Assembly (NCBI GenBank): GCA_964019415.1
Contig: OZ025882.1
Location: forward strand, 5,711,063 to 5,775,062
DNA length: 64,000 nucleotides
Source: Ianthella basta
Taxonomy: Eukaryota > Porifera > Demospongiae > Verongiida > Ianthellidae
Reading direction: 5' to 3'
Shown: positions 43,476 to 56,010 of the stretch, one piece after another
Layout: each line of letters starts with the position of its first letter
Position numbering within the stretch: position 1 is the stretch's first letter
Translations under genes and position numbers: made by a program
The notes under the pieces: model-generated
What the model was told of the DNA's origin: nothing
What the model saw: only the letters and a program-made list of their open reading frames with translations
The model's database searches: none

Positions 43476-45507
43476 TGGGAAGTGATTTTGTTTTGGGATT
43501 CACTGGGTGGAAGATGTGGCAGTTCTTCTTCATCATTGGTACCATGAGAGACAGACTAATAACCACTAGAAACTTTTGATCTGGCCTCTTTTCTCTGAAT
43601 TGAATGGCTTCATATATATCTAATGCAGAAAGTCTTCATTTGTATTCACAGATTTCATCAACTGCATGTAATATATTATATACCCCGTTGCCATGGCAAC
43701 CGCGCGAAAATATATCGCGTAAACAACAGGAGCTAAGAAGCATATATATGCGCAGGGGCGCTTAAATCCTGTTATATCCCAGCCCAAATATGGAAGGTGT
43801 GAAAGATAACAAGGAATTGTTATTGATAACAACGAAAGTGTCAAATCACACCAAAGCACACACACACAAATGCAGCATCTTGCAGTCAGCTTCAACTTTG
43901 CGTAGCTTCGGGAGAGTCCGCAAAGCATTGAAAAGAAGAATACCTCGCTCCACCTCCCAGCAACCAATGCACGCAAGCCAGCAACGTAAAGCGCTTCGTA
44001 GCCGAGCTAGATAAACCATCTACGCGACCCGCACAGTGTACAAACGAGAAACAGCAAGCTCGCGCTCTAATTCGTACGCAAGGGTACTCAAACTCACTGC
44101 AGCAGTGGGATCGCACTGTTTCACGGAAAACAGAAAGTCGAGCAGCGAGCGCAAAGAACCCTTGAAGGCCGAGAACGTCGCAGAAGCCTCAATCACTTCG
44201 CTGGCTTCTTAGAGTGTTGCTCCAGTGGCTTAATAAAGGGCAAAAACTTCACAGCACTTGCGAATTCAACAAGACAGCCGCTCTTCAGAGCTGCCGTTCT
44301 GGAAGAAGCCCGCCTTTCGAATAAGAGCCTAGACGCGCTAGGGGGGTATATATCACTTATACCACGGCGCTTCGGTGTATATGGATTTTAGACGCACTCG
44401 CCCTCGGGCATCGTGCGACTAAAATCCATATACACCTCAGCGCCGTGGTATAACTAATACATAATGGGAATAGAAGTTGGGTATAATATTTTGTGATCTC
44501 TTTGCATGCATGAGATCTATACACAGTACATGTTTGCATTGTAGTTCTTTACCTGGGATATGACTCCATTCATAGCTGTGGAAGCTCTGGTGTTGGGGCA
44601 GAATGGGAAGGGCGGTGTCCAGCATATCTCAATAGTTCCATCCAATGCCTTAGGTATAACACCAGAAGTGAAGTAATCCAAAAAGGTATCAGTAGGTATG
44701 GAAATAAGAAAGAGTTTCTGCAATGTGAAGGGGACAGACTCAAAACTAGGCGGAGAGTACAGTGCTGTTGTACTGCAGATGTCCTGTGTGTCAGATGCTT
44801 TGCAACACTTGTCTTCCAGGTGGCTACTGACATTTTGAGATGCTGCTACATGAATGTGCATGTGAATCAGAAGAAAGGAGGTCCATGTCCTTATATCCCA
44901 TTGCTCAATCTTGTCTGCGGCTGGTGTGTTCTGGAACAGTGGTCTGTGTTTGCAATGCAGCTGATGTTCCTGGTATTTCCAATTGTCTTGCATGGGTCCT
45001 GATTCATTGCTACAAATTAGGCCATGCATCAGGAGGTAATGGGCAATGACATAGCTGCCACTACAACTGGATGATTGACAATATGTTGTACAGAATACTA
45101 ATTATACTTTTAATTCTTTCCCTACATAATTGCTGAGAATGCCCTGCCATGGAATTATGCTGCTAGTAGTGGAATACATAACTTACTCTACTATTGCAGT
45201 ACTTAAAGAATCTACGTACATACGTGACATTGCAGACACGTATACGTCATACATAGTATCCTATAGTTTGAAACGTGTTGAGCATGCAGTTTCTTGGAAG
45301 ACAATTATAACTCTATTGTATCAGGTAGGAAATCATTTCTACCATTTAAGCAACTGCATGTGTCTCTATACAGCCCCATCATGTGAACATGACTACAGCA
45401 ATACACATACGTAACTTACTGGCAATCTCCTCATTTCCTGAGGAGGCCCTGAAATGGGATGCTGCTAACACTAGGAGAACAAGTGCCTCAGCACTTGTCT
45501 TCCCCAT
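43476..45507 (-). pseudogene. 7TMx copy G, truncated
   Basis: The signal-peptide exon (45420-45507) is intact. The ectodomain exon (44553-45009) is nearly identical to copy E but lacks 10 nt near 44940, which breaks its frame. The transmembrane exon survives only as its first part (43476-43680, up to the loop after TM1), and the rest is replaced by a fold-back arm. A 780-bp hairpin-ended element sits in intron 2. This is a dead duplicate of copy E. Confidence 0.8.
43681..44460. mobile_element. Hairpin-ended element, 780 bp, in copy G intron
   Basis: Absent from the same intron of copy E. It begins with the palindrome GTTGCCATGGCAAC near its left end and ends in a strong hairpin (arms of about 47 bp, 44357-44453), then AACTAATAC. 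Flanking ATA on both sides. Same plan as 40982-41589 (AACTATTAC end). No recognised coding. It does not fit standard TIR or LINE structure, and a Helitron relationship is possible but not shown. Confidence 0.65.
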
Positions 45508-45974
45508 CGTTTCACCAATTGTTAAAATTGCTGCTGTCCCAACTTATATACAGATTAATATGTGTTGTTGTTGTTGCTGCATCTGGGCTTTCAAACTCAA
45601 AAATGGACTGAGATTCCATTCCTTTGTACTCCTCCATGGTACGTGACTGTCAGCCCATGCAGAGTAGGTTTCAGTTATCTTCTGCATTTTGGAACATTCC
45701 ATTAATAACAAATACATTTTCAGCCAGTCACATAACTTCATGAAATGGAAGGAAGTCTTGAACTAATCTTCTAGTGTACATCAATTAAAGAAGCAAAGCT
45801 AACACTTTTTGATTGCTTTGGCTGTAGATGCTTTCTGTAACTGTGAGTCCTTCTGTAGTATAATGAGACTGATGCAGCTTTATAACATCATTTCAGCATC
45901 TCCACAACAAACCCTCCATTCAATCAGTAGGACAGGTATTAATTGGCAATGGTAACACCATCTTTGTGTGTTTC

Positions 45975-46860
45975 AGCCACTTCCAAGCAGACTAGCAAAC
46001 TTCTGAAAGCATGCAGGACCTCATGATGGAGACCACAGTGACAGTATAGATATATTATACATGTATGACCAAGCCACTTTCTACGCAGAGTAGCATTGTA
46101 AGATATACTGTGAGTGGAAGTAAAGTGAGACCTATATAAAATGAATCATTACTGGTCATGAGCATGATGGTTGTGAATTCAAGTGGTGGTAGATCTGTGT
46201 GTACATGCTATTGTGTACATACTGTATTATTACGTGACTTGCACTGTACATACATATATACATCAATCACCAGTTTAATGTTTCTTCATCCCTGGTAGCA
46301 AGGACAAGAATGTATAACATTTACACCCCTACAACCTCAAGCCAGTTATGGTGTGTTTGTGCAGTGTGTTATCTTTTGGCTATACTCAACATATACGGCT
46401 TTGTTGCCACAACTAAAGGCGTTTTGCCATGCAATGCTGAAAATGTTTAGGACATTAACTATACATCTGTATAAATAGGCTGCAATTTCAACTTCAATCA
46501 TAACTACTTAGTTTCACTTCTGCAAGTATGCAAGCACCAAGTACAATGGCTTCTGTATCATTCTATAGCACTAATACCATATCAAGTTGTATATGACATG
46601 GTACCTTTATACTTGTATGACATTGTGCACTGACAATATGACATTATGTACATGCAATGCAGGACATTAATGTTGTGGGAACAGTCTCCGCACTGCATGA
46701 TTGCAGTATTAACTAGTGACTATCGCATGCACAAATGTTCTACTCTGGACACTAGCATTGACTTAAACGACAACCATGACATTCAAATGAATGCAGAGGT
46801 GAAAGTACAAAGGTTATAGTGACTTATGACTGAGATATGCCACATGTTGTTATGCTATGT
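45975..46860. repeat. 7TMx flank block U4
   Basis: Near-identical duplicate of U2 (35750-36600) within the 10-kb duplication. Confidence 0.75.
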
Positions 46861-46918
46861 AGCCACACACGATAACTGTACATGTTAAGGTTGTACACTT
46901 GCTATTATACTACCCAAA

Positions 46919-47027
46919 TCTGTGACACTTGCAACTCTCCAAAATTGTGACACTTGCTTCTCCCCAAATTTGTGGCACTTGCTTCTCCCCAAATTTGTGG
47001 CACTTGCTTCTCCCCAAATTTGTGATA
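46919..47027. repeat. 25-bp tandem repeat, about 4 units
   Basis: Same unit as 36661-36740 with one extra copy. Confidence 0.8.
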
Positions 47028-47084
47028 GCTACTATCTATACAAGCCAAGTACCTACATCATGCCATCTTCATTCCATCCATTAC

Positions 47085-47454
47085 TACTGCAGGTATACAC
47101 AGGCAGGTATAGGTCAAAAAATGCAGTAACGACTGTCCAGGACCTGTCCTGCCTGGAGATTGGCCACACTGTGGCAGACCGAGTTGAGGATGACAACACA
47201 GAGCCAGCCATTGCAGTGGTGAAGGCCATTTCAGGAGAAATGATCACAGTCCACTAGCTGAAAGGCACATACACCTCCTCATTGAAACCCTGGCAACTCC
47301 ACTAGGGCAAAAACTGGTCCCTTGGGAGGATGACATTCCAAGAAACAGCATCTTAATTTTTGACTACATCCTGGGCAAGAATGGACACTTAAGAGAAGCA
47401 ACAACTGCACATCTAAAGGACATGTATGCAACTTATACTCAACAGAACATGTAA
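47085..47454 (+). other. Coding-like stretch, duplicate of 36805-37174
   Basis: Keeps both frame segments of the left copy: VQDLSCLEIGHTVADRVEDD, then LAERHIHLLIETLATPLGQK, ending HLKDMYATYTQQNM before a stop. Function not recognised. Confidence 0.3.
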
Positions 47455-48651
47455 TCTAGCATTATTCCAACAATACTAACCTCACATTTGTCAATTATAT
47501 AATGGCTCAGTATAATATGTACAACATATTTGTCAAATTAACAGTTTCCTCAAGAACGTAATCATACAGATAGTACTTACATCTTGGCTCAGTATATTGT
47601 TAGCAGTATAATTACAGCATTACACAAATTTTTGAAATCTTTATTTGTGCATAAAATGGCCAATATTATGTGTGCGCATGAAATAGACCCTAAGAAAATA
47701 CCTATAAAATAGAGAAAATATGAGCGTTTCCCATAGGAGTTGGATAAAAGCCATCGAAATTTGCTAATCAGAAATTAACGATTTACTTCAGAACATGTTG
47801 AAGTCTGGCAGAAACGTTTAGACACAAGAGATTCGATCGGTATGCAATGGCATTAATATTTTAGCGATAAGGAAGTACGTATCTATAATGTACTTTACTA
47901 TAGCTTTTGCAGATTAGCATGGTATCTTGGTGTCATGCAACTTAGTAAAAACAAGAGTTATTCATTTGTAACCATGCAACTGCGGTCGGTCTTGTTGTTA
48001 ATTGATGTCATCTGCCTATAGAGAAATAGACCATCAAACTACACAATGTTTCAACCACAGCTCGGTCTCAGGGACGGTGCAGTGTGTCCAAGAATGCACA
48101 TGCCCTGAATACTGGCTGAAGGGTTCAGATACAAAAGATTGGAGTGGTGACTCAGTGTGCACTCAGTGCCACTCAGCATCTCATAGAAACTATTGCTCCA
48201 GCTTGTATCTTGAAGAAATTCCCAACACTTCTGCAATTCCTATGTACATCTTTTGACATCTGTGAATGCTATTTGTAAATTGAGCACACTGAGCTGTTGT
48301 GTGATGCATTTTACAGTTAATCCAGTGCACACTGACAGCCACCATGTGTACACCAGACTATTATCAGTACAGTATATGTAAGTGAATGCTTCATAATTGC
48401 TGACTGGCAAGCATTATTTCTTTACATTCCTGACTTCTTGTACATGCTCACTATGTCATTCGCCATACACAGCATGATTATAGCACATACAAATACATCC
48501 ACACTTCAAACACATTGCTACTGTCAACAGCCTATATAATAGTCTATATATAATGCTATGTTCATGCACAAACAGTGAAATATTGACTACAGGTTTTGCT
48601 GTTACTGAAATAATGATTGCATGAGGATTTCACACACTTGAATGAGTAAAG

Positions 48652-50914
48652 CTATGAATCTCTTTCCACTGAAAGTAGTGACTGTTCCTCTGTCTGTTCA
48701 GTGTCTGTACGTGAGTCACTCTTCAGTATGTATTGACTAAGCACTAATTTGACTGTGTAAACTAATACTGCAAATATTCCAGAAGCAAATAAACCCGAAA
48801 TGATTTGACTTGCATTGTAAGAGGTGCTCCATTTACCATTCATAACTTGTATTAGATCATTTGTGAATCCACCACAGATTAAAGCTATGAGTATGAGGAA
48901 CACAATTGGACCACTTTGCTGTGGGCACCTTCTGCATCGTGTGATACATGGAAGGAGAAGGAGTGCTGTGCCTGCAATCAAGAGGATGAGTAGGATTAGG
49001 TAAGCTCCCAGGGCCAGAAGTGAAGACAATGGATATGCAAGAAGGCCAATCAGGAAGTATGTAAAATACCAGGATAATACCTGCATGTAAAGAACAATTC
49101 CTGCACACCCAACTGACTTCAGCATGTACAGCATGCACTGTCTCCTGTTCAGACCTCGCCTGTCCATGGCCATCACCTTTGTGCTGATGTACCACAGGAG
49201 GAAAGGGAATTCCACAAAGTAGAACACACCCATGATTCCAAAAGCATAGTAGCCAATGTCCACAAAAGGCATGTAGGCTATGGATATCACAGCATTCCTG
49301 GAGTGTAGGAAGTCCTTGAACAATGACAGACCTCTAAAATGGTAACTGTATAGATACATGAACCACATCCATGACTGGATCATGGTGGAGAAGAGAAGGG
49401 ATATGGAGACTGAATTCCTTGCCTTTTGGTGCTTGAGTGGATACTGTTTTGTAAGCCAACACAGTCCCAAAATAATTAGTAATGATGTAACAATGAAGCA
49501 ACTGTATAATAGAATTGCATTCTGTGTTGAAAGGGTCCCTTGACCTTCAGCATTAAATGATATGCCACAGTTGTCTGTAAGTTGCTTGTTGTCAGATGCA
49601 GATTTCACCAGCTAAAATAGTAATTTGTAGGAAGTAATGATAGGAAGAAGATAGTAGGAAAATATAAAATTATGCAGTTAAAAGAAAACAAGCAATGAGA
49701 ACATTAGAAGCAAGTAATATATATACTGCTGGAAATTGAGAAAATCTGGCCATTGTTACTCCATTATAATTAATTGCTGGAGTTTCCTCTTACAGCCATG
49801 CATGCAATGGGCTCAGCAAATACATGGTGCTATACTGCTATACAATGATCAAATCATTTACCTCATGGACAAAGTCTCCTATGATCTCAATATGCCCTGA
49901 GCAAAATGGCAATGGTACAGTCCAGGATGTCTCAGTAATGCTCATTGATAGCCAAGACTGGAAGTGGTCAAAATATTCAAGTACTGGAATCAAACATGTC
50001 AGTAGTGCAGCAGGATAAGCATAAAAGATGGTCTGGGAGTAGACGGCTTGCATTGTGCAGACGTCATCTGGGTCAGAGACCTGACAGCAGCTACTGCTGT
50101 TGGTTGTGACCCCATTGGTAGAAATATCATTACCTTCACTGACAAAATTATGTATGTGAATCAGCCACATAGGTGGTAAATCAGAGGTTGGGATCTGTGG
50201 TGAGTCATTTTCATATCTGTCCTTCTGAAAGATGCACCAGAGTTCCTTTGAGTTTGAAATGCAATTCACTGCAGTAGACTTTAAATTGCAAACTGACTGA
50301 TATGTGTTCCCAGGACGCAGCCCCTCTGTATGAAATGAGAAGTTATTATGGAATGTACTCATAGCTCAAAGCACTGTATGCAGTTGCACGTAGTTTCATG
50401 TGCTGAGACACTATTAGCTATTCAGTGATTGTACAACAATATACAGGCAGAGACATAGGGACTGAAAACAAGATTAGGTGCACCCAGTACATATATTGCA
50501 AATGTGTTCTGCCATGGGCGTAGGGAGGTGGGTTTCCAGGGGTTTCAGGAAACCGCCTTTCAAGCAGCTAGTCATACAATGACAATAAAATAAAGAGAAG
50601 TTCTTCAGAGCAACAGACTTGAGGACGACTTAGCATTGCTACTGAACGTTTCTGTATAAGATAGTATCCGTTCGCCTCTTTTATTGTTTTTCCATGACTC
50701 TAGCGGCCAAAATTTCACTTCGCTCTTGGCAGCCATTTGGTGATGCACTATGACGTCATAATAAACAGGAAACCCGTATAAAATTCCCAGCTATAACCTT
50801 GTAGACTGCATGGCATCATTTACCAGTGTTCCTGTCCTTCTTCACTGCAGGGGTTCCTATTGCACCATCACAGACAGCTGCAGCAGCTAGTACACAGAGA
50901 TACAGTCCCCACAT
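48652..50914 (-). CDS. 7TMx copy H, intact seven-helix receptor-like protein
   Basis: Exons 50824-50914 (signal peptide, same leader type as F), 49862-50325 (ectodomain, 154 codons, SSCCQVSDPDDVC and WTVPLPFCSGH) and 48652-49611 (transmembrane, 320 codons with stop), phases 1 and 0, about 504 aa. Like F it has the MAMDRRGLNRRQC loop after TM3 and the LLSVERDS end. Differences from F include two extra in-frame codons in the ectodomain and scattered replacements in TM1, TM4 and TM5. It is the duplicate of F and looks functional. Confidence 0.78.
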
Positions 50915-51760
50915 ACTTGTCTTCACGTTGTTGGGCAGGCTGAATGCAAATGTGTTGTTGTTGGATCCTATATCTAGTAGTTAGAACCTGTACAGTGTGG
51001 CAGTTTGGGGAATGGAAAATGGCTTGATGGACAGTAACGCATTTCATTTGAAACATAGACTCAACAGCAAATCATAGTGGAATGTACAGAATTTGGCCAT
51101 CAGCTTTGAAAATGCTGAACATCAACATTTCCAAGTCACTTTGTACCTTGGGTGCAGGGAGAGAGGAGAAAGTGCTGTCTATGCCACCAGCAAGACAACT
51201 GGATTGGAGTCTTGAGCATATATGCTCATTTTTAGTAACACTGAGTTGTCCTTTGCTACGTATTTCTGTTCTGGTGCAATGTCATTGAATATATATACAT
51301 TGTGCAGCTGCATTAAAACTGCACCTTCCTTCCTGGGTATCAGAATAACTCCTTGCGTAGGGATGTTGCCCACCAGCTGCCTGTTGGCATGACCATGAGG
51401 TACATACTAACTTGCACCAATAGTGTGCCATTTCAAACTTTGTCTTTGTATATACTGTACATGACATTGCACACATGTATACATCATACACAGTATCCCA
51501 TAGTTTGAAACGTGTTTGAGCATGCAGTTTCTTGGAAGACAATTATAATCCTTCTGTATGTGGCAGGAAATCATTTCTACCATTTTTAAGGCAACTGCAT
51601 GTGTCTCAGTATATATGTTACGCGCACGTGCATACCTCCTCCAACCTGTGCAAAGCTCCAACTCATGACCACGTGACCGAAAGGGGTTTCGTTAGTTTAC
51701 AGCCCCATCATGTGAACATGCCTCCATAAACACACACACACACACACACACACAACTTAC

Positions 51761-51848
51761 TGGCAATCTCCCTATTTGCTGAGGAGGCCCTGAAATAGTA
51801 TGCTGCTAACACTAGGAGAGCAAGTACCTCAGCATTTGTCTTCCAATC
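51761..51848 (-). pseudogene. Orphan 7TMx signal-peptide exon upstream of H
   Basis: Duplicate of the orphan exon at 42066-42150. The leader-like sequence and donor remain, but no ATG stands at the usual place and no ectodomain exon of its own follows. A TATATAAG motif still lies upstream. Confidence 0.55.
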
Positions 51849-52314
51849 GTTCCACCAATTGTCAAAATGCTGCTGTCCCAACTTATATACAGATTAATAC
51901 ATGGTGCATACTTGTTGCTGGTGCTGCAATTCAGACTGACATGCCATTCCTGTGTACTCCTCCATGGTACGTAACTGTCAGCCAATGCAGACTACGTAGG
52001 TTTCAGTTATCTTCTGCATTATGGAAACAGTCCATTAATAACAAATACATTTTCAGCCAGATACGTACCTTCATGAAATGGAAGGAAGTCTTGAACTACT
52101 CTTCTAGTGTACATCAATTAAATAAGCAAAACTAACACTTTTTGATTGCTTTGGCCGCTGTAGATGCTTCCTGTAACTGTGAGTCCTTCTGTAGTATAAT
52201 GAGACTGATGCAGCTTTATAACATCATTTTATCAACCTTTCAGCATCTCTACAACAAACCCTCCATGCAATCAGTAGAACAGGTATTAATTGGCAATGGT
52301 AACACGATCTTTGT

Positions 52315-53880
52315 GTGTCTCAGACACTTCCAAGCAGACTAGCAAACTCCTGAAAGCATGCAGGACCTCATGATGGAGACCACAGTGACAGTATAGATAT
52401 ATTATACATGTATGATCAAGCCACCTTCTGTGCAGAGTAGCATTGTAAGATATACTGTGAGTGGAAGTAAAGTGAGACCTGTATAAAATGAATCATTACT
52501 GGTCATGAGCATGATGGTTGTGAATTCAAGTGGTGGTAGATCGGTCTGTACATGCTATTGTGTATGTACTGTATTATTACGCGACTTGCACTGTACATAC
52601 ATATATACATCAATCACCAGTTTAATGTTTCTTCATCCCTGGTAGCAGGACATGAATGTATATACACTACACTTTCTGTATGTGTAATGAGCAGAGGGTT
52701 GCAGGGTGTGTACCTGTACATGTGTGAGTGTTTAAGAAATAAGTAATAACATTTAGACCCCTACGCCCTCAAACCAATTATGGTGTGTTTGTGCAGTATG
52801 TTATCCTTTGGCTATACTCAACATATACGGCTTTGTTGCCACAACTAAAGGTGTTTTTGCCGTGCAATGCTGAAAATGTTTAGGACATTACTGTACATCT
52901 GTTTAAATAAGCTGCAATAATATATATAAGCTGCAATTTCAACTTCAATCATAACTACTTAGTTTCACTTCTGCACTGCATGCACCAAGAATAATGGTTT
53001 CTGTATCATTCTATACCAATACCGTATTCACTCTAAAAATTCGTCATTCTAATTTTCGTCAGGGGAAAAAAAATATGCTCAAGTGTACTCTAATCGTGAC
53101 GAATTTCCTGTCTCTCTAATTTCCGCCATTGGCCTCTAATTTTCGTCATGAACAGGAAGCGTTCTAAATATTCGTCGGAAATGCCTGCAATATGGCTGCG
53201 ACGGCCAGGAGCAAAGCCAACAGCACTCGCTGTTGTCTTTGTCCTTTTGGCATTGTTCTGTTCGTCTATAAGCCTTCTCAACGCTGTGTACGTCGTTCAT
53301 TTTCCTTCTGGTGCGACAATGGAGTTCAGTGATTGCGAATCGTCTCCACATCCTTCTCGTTCGGACGGTAGCCTCGCACTGCTGTTCGCCCGGTCAACGT
53401 GAAAGCGGCCATTTCAGCAAGAAATGCCCATACGGAATAGCTCTCCAATGTTTCGTCTTCGCTCTAATGTTTCGTCCGAAAACTCTAAATATTCGTCACC
53501 TTCGACGGTCTTCTCCATTCCAGCTCTAATTGCCTCAAAAGACGAAATTTTCGCTGCACTAGGGGTGACGAATTTTTAGAGCGAATACGGTAATACCATA
53601 TCAAGTTGTATATGACATGATAGCTTTATACTTGTATGACATTGTGCACTGACAATATGGCATTATGTACATGCAATGCAGGACCGCAATGGTGTGAGAG
53701 CAGTCTCCGCACTGCATGATAGCAGTATTTACCAGTGACTATCACATTCACAAATGTTCACCTCTGAACACATGCCTTGACTTAAACGACAACCATGACA
53801 CTCAAATGAATGCAGAGGTGAAAGTACAAAGGTTATAGTGACTTACGACTGAATATGCCACATGTGGTGGCACTTAAACA
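52315..53880. repeat. 7TMx flank block U5 with inserted element
   Basis: U-block copy, interrupted at 53022-53590 by a TA-site element. It ends at 53880, where a START-gene fragment begins. Confidence 0.7.
53022..53590. mobile_element. TA-site inverted-repeat element in U5
   Basis: A 569-bp element with TIRs CCGTATTCRCTCTAAAAATT plus CGTCA, flanked by TA (53020-53021 and 53591-53592). It has several internal copies of the AAATATTCGTC/CTAATTTTCGTC motif. It is absent from the other U blocks. It has the same target and CYGTAT start as 26336-27016, so it is a relative. Internal ORFs of 63-84 codons show no recognised transposase. Confidence 0.82.
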
Positions 53881-54606
53881 GTGCATGGGCTTTATCTGCA
53901 CATCACATACGCAATCCACAGTTAACTTGCTGCTGACAAATGAAACACTGCATGTACTATGTGTGTTACTAGCAGCTTGCCCACAATGGATAGCAATAGT
54001 GGCTACTTCTAAAGCAATGAGACTGGTGATATTGCTGCTTTCACTTGGGAGTTTGTAGCCATCAATGTGCCTCTCCCAAACGAGGTACACACGAAATACC
54101 TGAAACTTCAAACTTTCGTTTTGTATACACAATTCTAAAGAAAACACCCTGGGTATATTGCAATATTATTGTTGCCATGGTTACATGGAAGTGTGCCCTA
54201 CATACCTTCAGTTCCATCATCAGTCATGTAGTTGGAGATCCAGTATTTCATTGCCAAAACATCACGTGTAGCCACCTTAGGGAGGGATACCTGAAATTGA
54301 TTGTACATCACATCAGCAGCAGGTTCCTCTGCAGAAACAAAATGGTGCAGTCAATATAATATCGGCCACTGTTACACACTATTACAAAATCTCTTCAGAA
54401 AGGGTTTGGCATGAGTAGAGACCAGTAGCAAGGGTTTGGCTAAACAAAAGCAGAAATTACTCACCATCAATATGATCTACAAGGGTCTCATTCCTAAACA
54501 GGTAGTCCAGCTTCCCTCCAGGCCTCATGCTCAGCTGCAAGAACTGGGCCACAGTACCAGGGTGGTGAGGGATGGTGCCTTCCACTTTGATCACTGCATG
54601 CTGCTA
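53881..54606 (-). pseudogene. START-gene fragment (partial copy of 62.1-63.7 kb)
   Basis: Contains a shortened copy of the START exon reading SMRPGGKLDYLFRN (about 54470-54606), a complete copy of the next exon (EEPAADVMYNQF and MKYWISNYMTDDGTE, about 54208-54331) and the 15-nt microexon region (about 54136) with its donor GT changed. It is cut at both ends by 7TMx array sequence, so it is a dead fragment. Confidence 0.7.
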
Positions 54607-54895
54607 ACAACTCCTGCCAAATTTGTACACATCATACAAAAGCACAAACCAAGCCCAACATTGTAGCATGGCAGAGAGGAGAAGTGATTTAGTCATAGGA
54701 TTCACTGGGTGGAAGATGTGGTGGTTCTTCTTCATCACTGGTAGCACCTTAAGTACTGAGAGAGGCAGCCAAGAACTACAGAAATGATAATTGTAGTCTG
54801 TAATATAGATGGTGTTTTCTCAGGTCAAAATCTTGAAATGAATACCTTACACTGATAGTCCTCCTTCACAACCACACTTTGCATCCACTGCACTA
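54607..54895 (-). pseudogene. 7TMx fragment K (start of transmembrane exon)
   Basis: Matches the first third of the transmembrane exon (TM1 to TM2) of copies A and J, with indels. It is fused directly to the START fragment at 54606. No other exon of this copy is present. Confidence 0.7.
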
Positions 54896-54914
54896 ACTTA
54901 AAGGTAAAAGACAG

Positions 54915-55063
54915 AGAGACCTCATGATGGAGAGACCTCATGATGGAGAGGCCTCATGATAGAGAAACCTCATGATGGAGAGACCGCATGATGGATAGGC
55001 CTCATGATAGAGAGACCTCATGATGGCGAGACCTCATGATGAAAAGACCTCATGATAGAGAAC
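54915..55063. repeat. 16-bp minisatellite, 9 units
   Basis: Nine variant units of GACCTCATGATGGAGA; the longest of the three arrays in the window. Confidence 0.9.
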
Positions 55064-55704
55064 ACCAGACTGTTATGCACATTTCTACATAGCCAACTAC
55101 TATACAGTAACATTCCAGGTGTGAACTGTACATATAAAATGAGATCATAAGACTGGTCCATATAAGAATATAGCCTGAATATAGTGAATTCAATGGTGGT
55201 CGGTGCAATGCTATAATACTGTGCATGTCACCAAATGTTTCTTCATTCCTGGTAGTGGGGGTGGAATTGCGACTACTGTGTAATGAGCAGAGGTTGCAGG
55301 GGAGTGTACCTGTATGTGTGTGAATGTTTGCTCAAACATGTACTGTAAGAACACTCTAGACCCCCACGATCCAAAGCCAAATATAGTTTGTTTGTGCTAT
55401 ATGTTATCATTTTAGTTATAGTTCAGTGTTGCTCTTGTATCCACAACCAAAAGTGTTGTTGCCAGTGTTGAAATGTTTATTCTTCAATGTTTGATGCAAT
55501 TTCAATGTTTATGACAATTGCTTACTTCAAAGTACATATATAAACACAATTTAACATATACAGTATTATACTAATGGTTTATGTGCCTAGAAACTAGCGT
55601 ATAGCAACTACACTATCAGGTTCCATGTATACAACATATATATACTGTATATACTGGTATATGCAGTGACAAAATGACATAGCATGCAGTGCAGGACCAC
55701 AATG
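55064..55704. repeat. Array flank, matches 10925-11300
   Basis: Non-coding array DNA with segments shared with 10925-11300 (CATTTCTA...GCC start and the TGTAATGAGCAGAGGTTGCAG segment). No gene seen. Confidence 0.55.
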
Positions 55705-56010
55705 GTGTACATGAAGGACAACGTTTGGAACTACACATCATAAAGAAGGAAGGGGGAAGGGGAAAATGGCAGTGAACCAGACCAGCACCAGCAACCTCCA
55801 GATCTTTAGCCGACCTGAGGAGGTTATGGATCAGTGGCTGTTGGTGGTGACCAGTGACCAGGCTGCTAAAGGGTCGACTAAAGATCTGGAGGTTGTCAGT
55901 GCTGTAGTGGTTCACTACCTTTTTCCCTTCCCCTCTTCCTTCCTTACCATGTGTAGTTCCGAACGTTGTCTTTCATTCATGTCACCATGGTACATAGACC
56001 ATCTTAATTA
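55705..56010. mobile_element. Fold-back element, short form
   Basis: Inverted arms related to 31243-31790, but with a shorter centre. Outer segments (CCATGGTACATAGACCATCT) and inner segments (ATCTTTAGCCGACC / GGTCGACTAAAGAT) are inverted copies. Confidence 0.65.
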
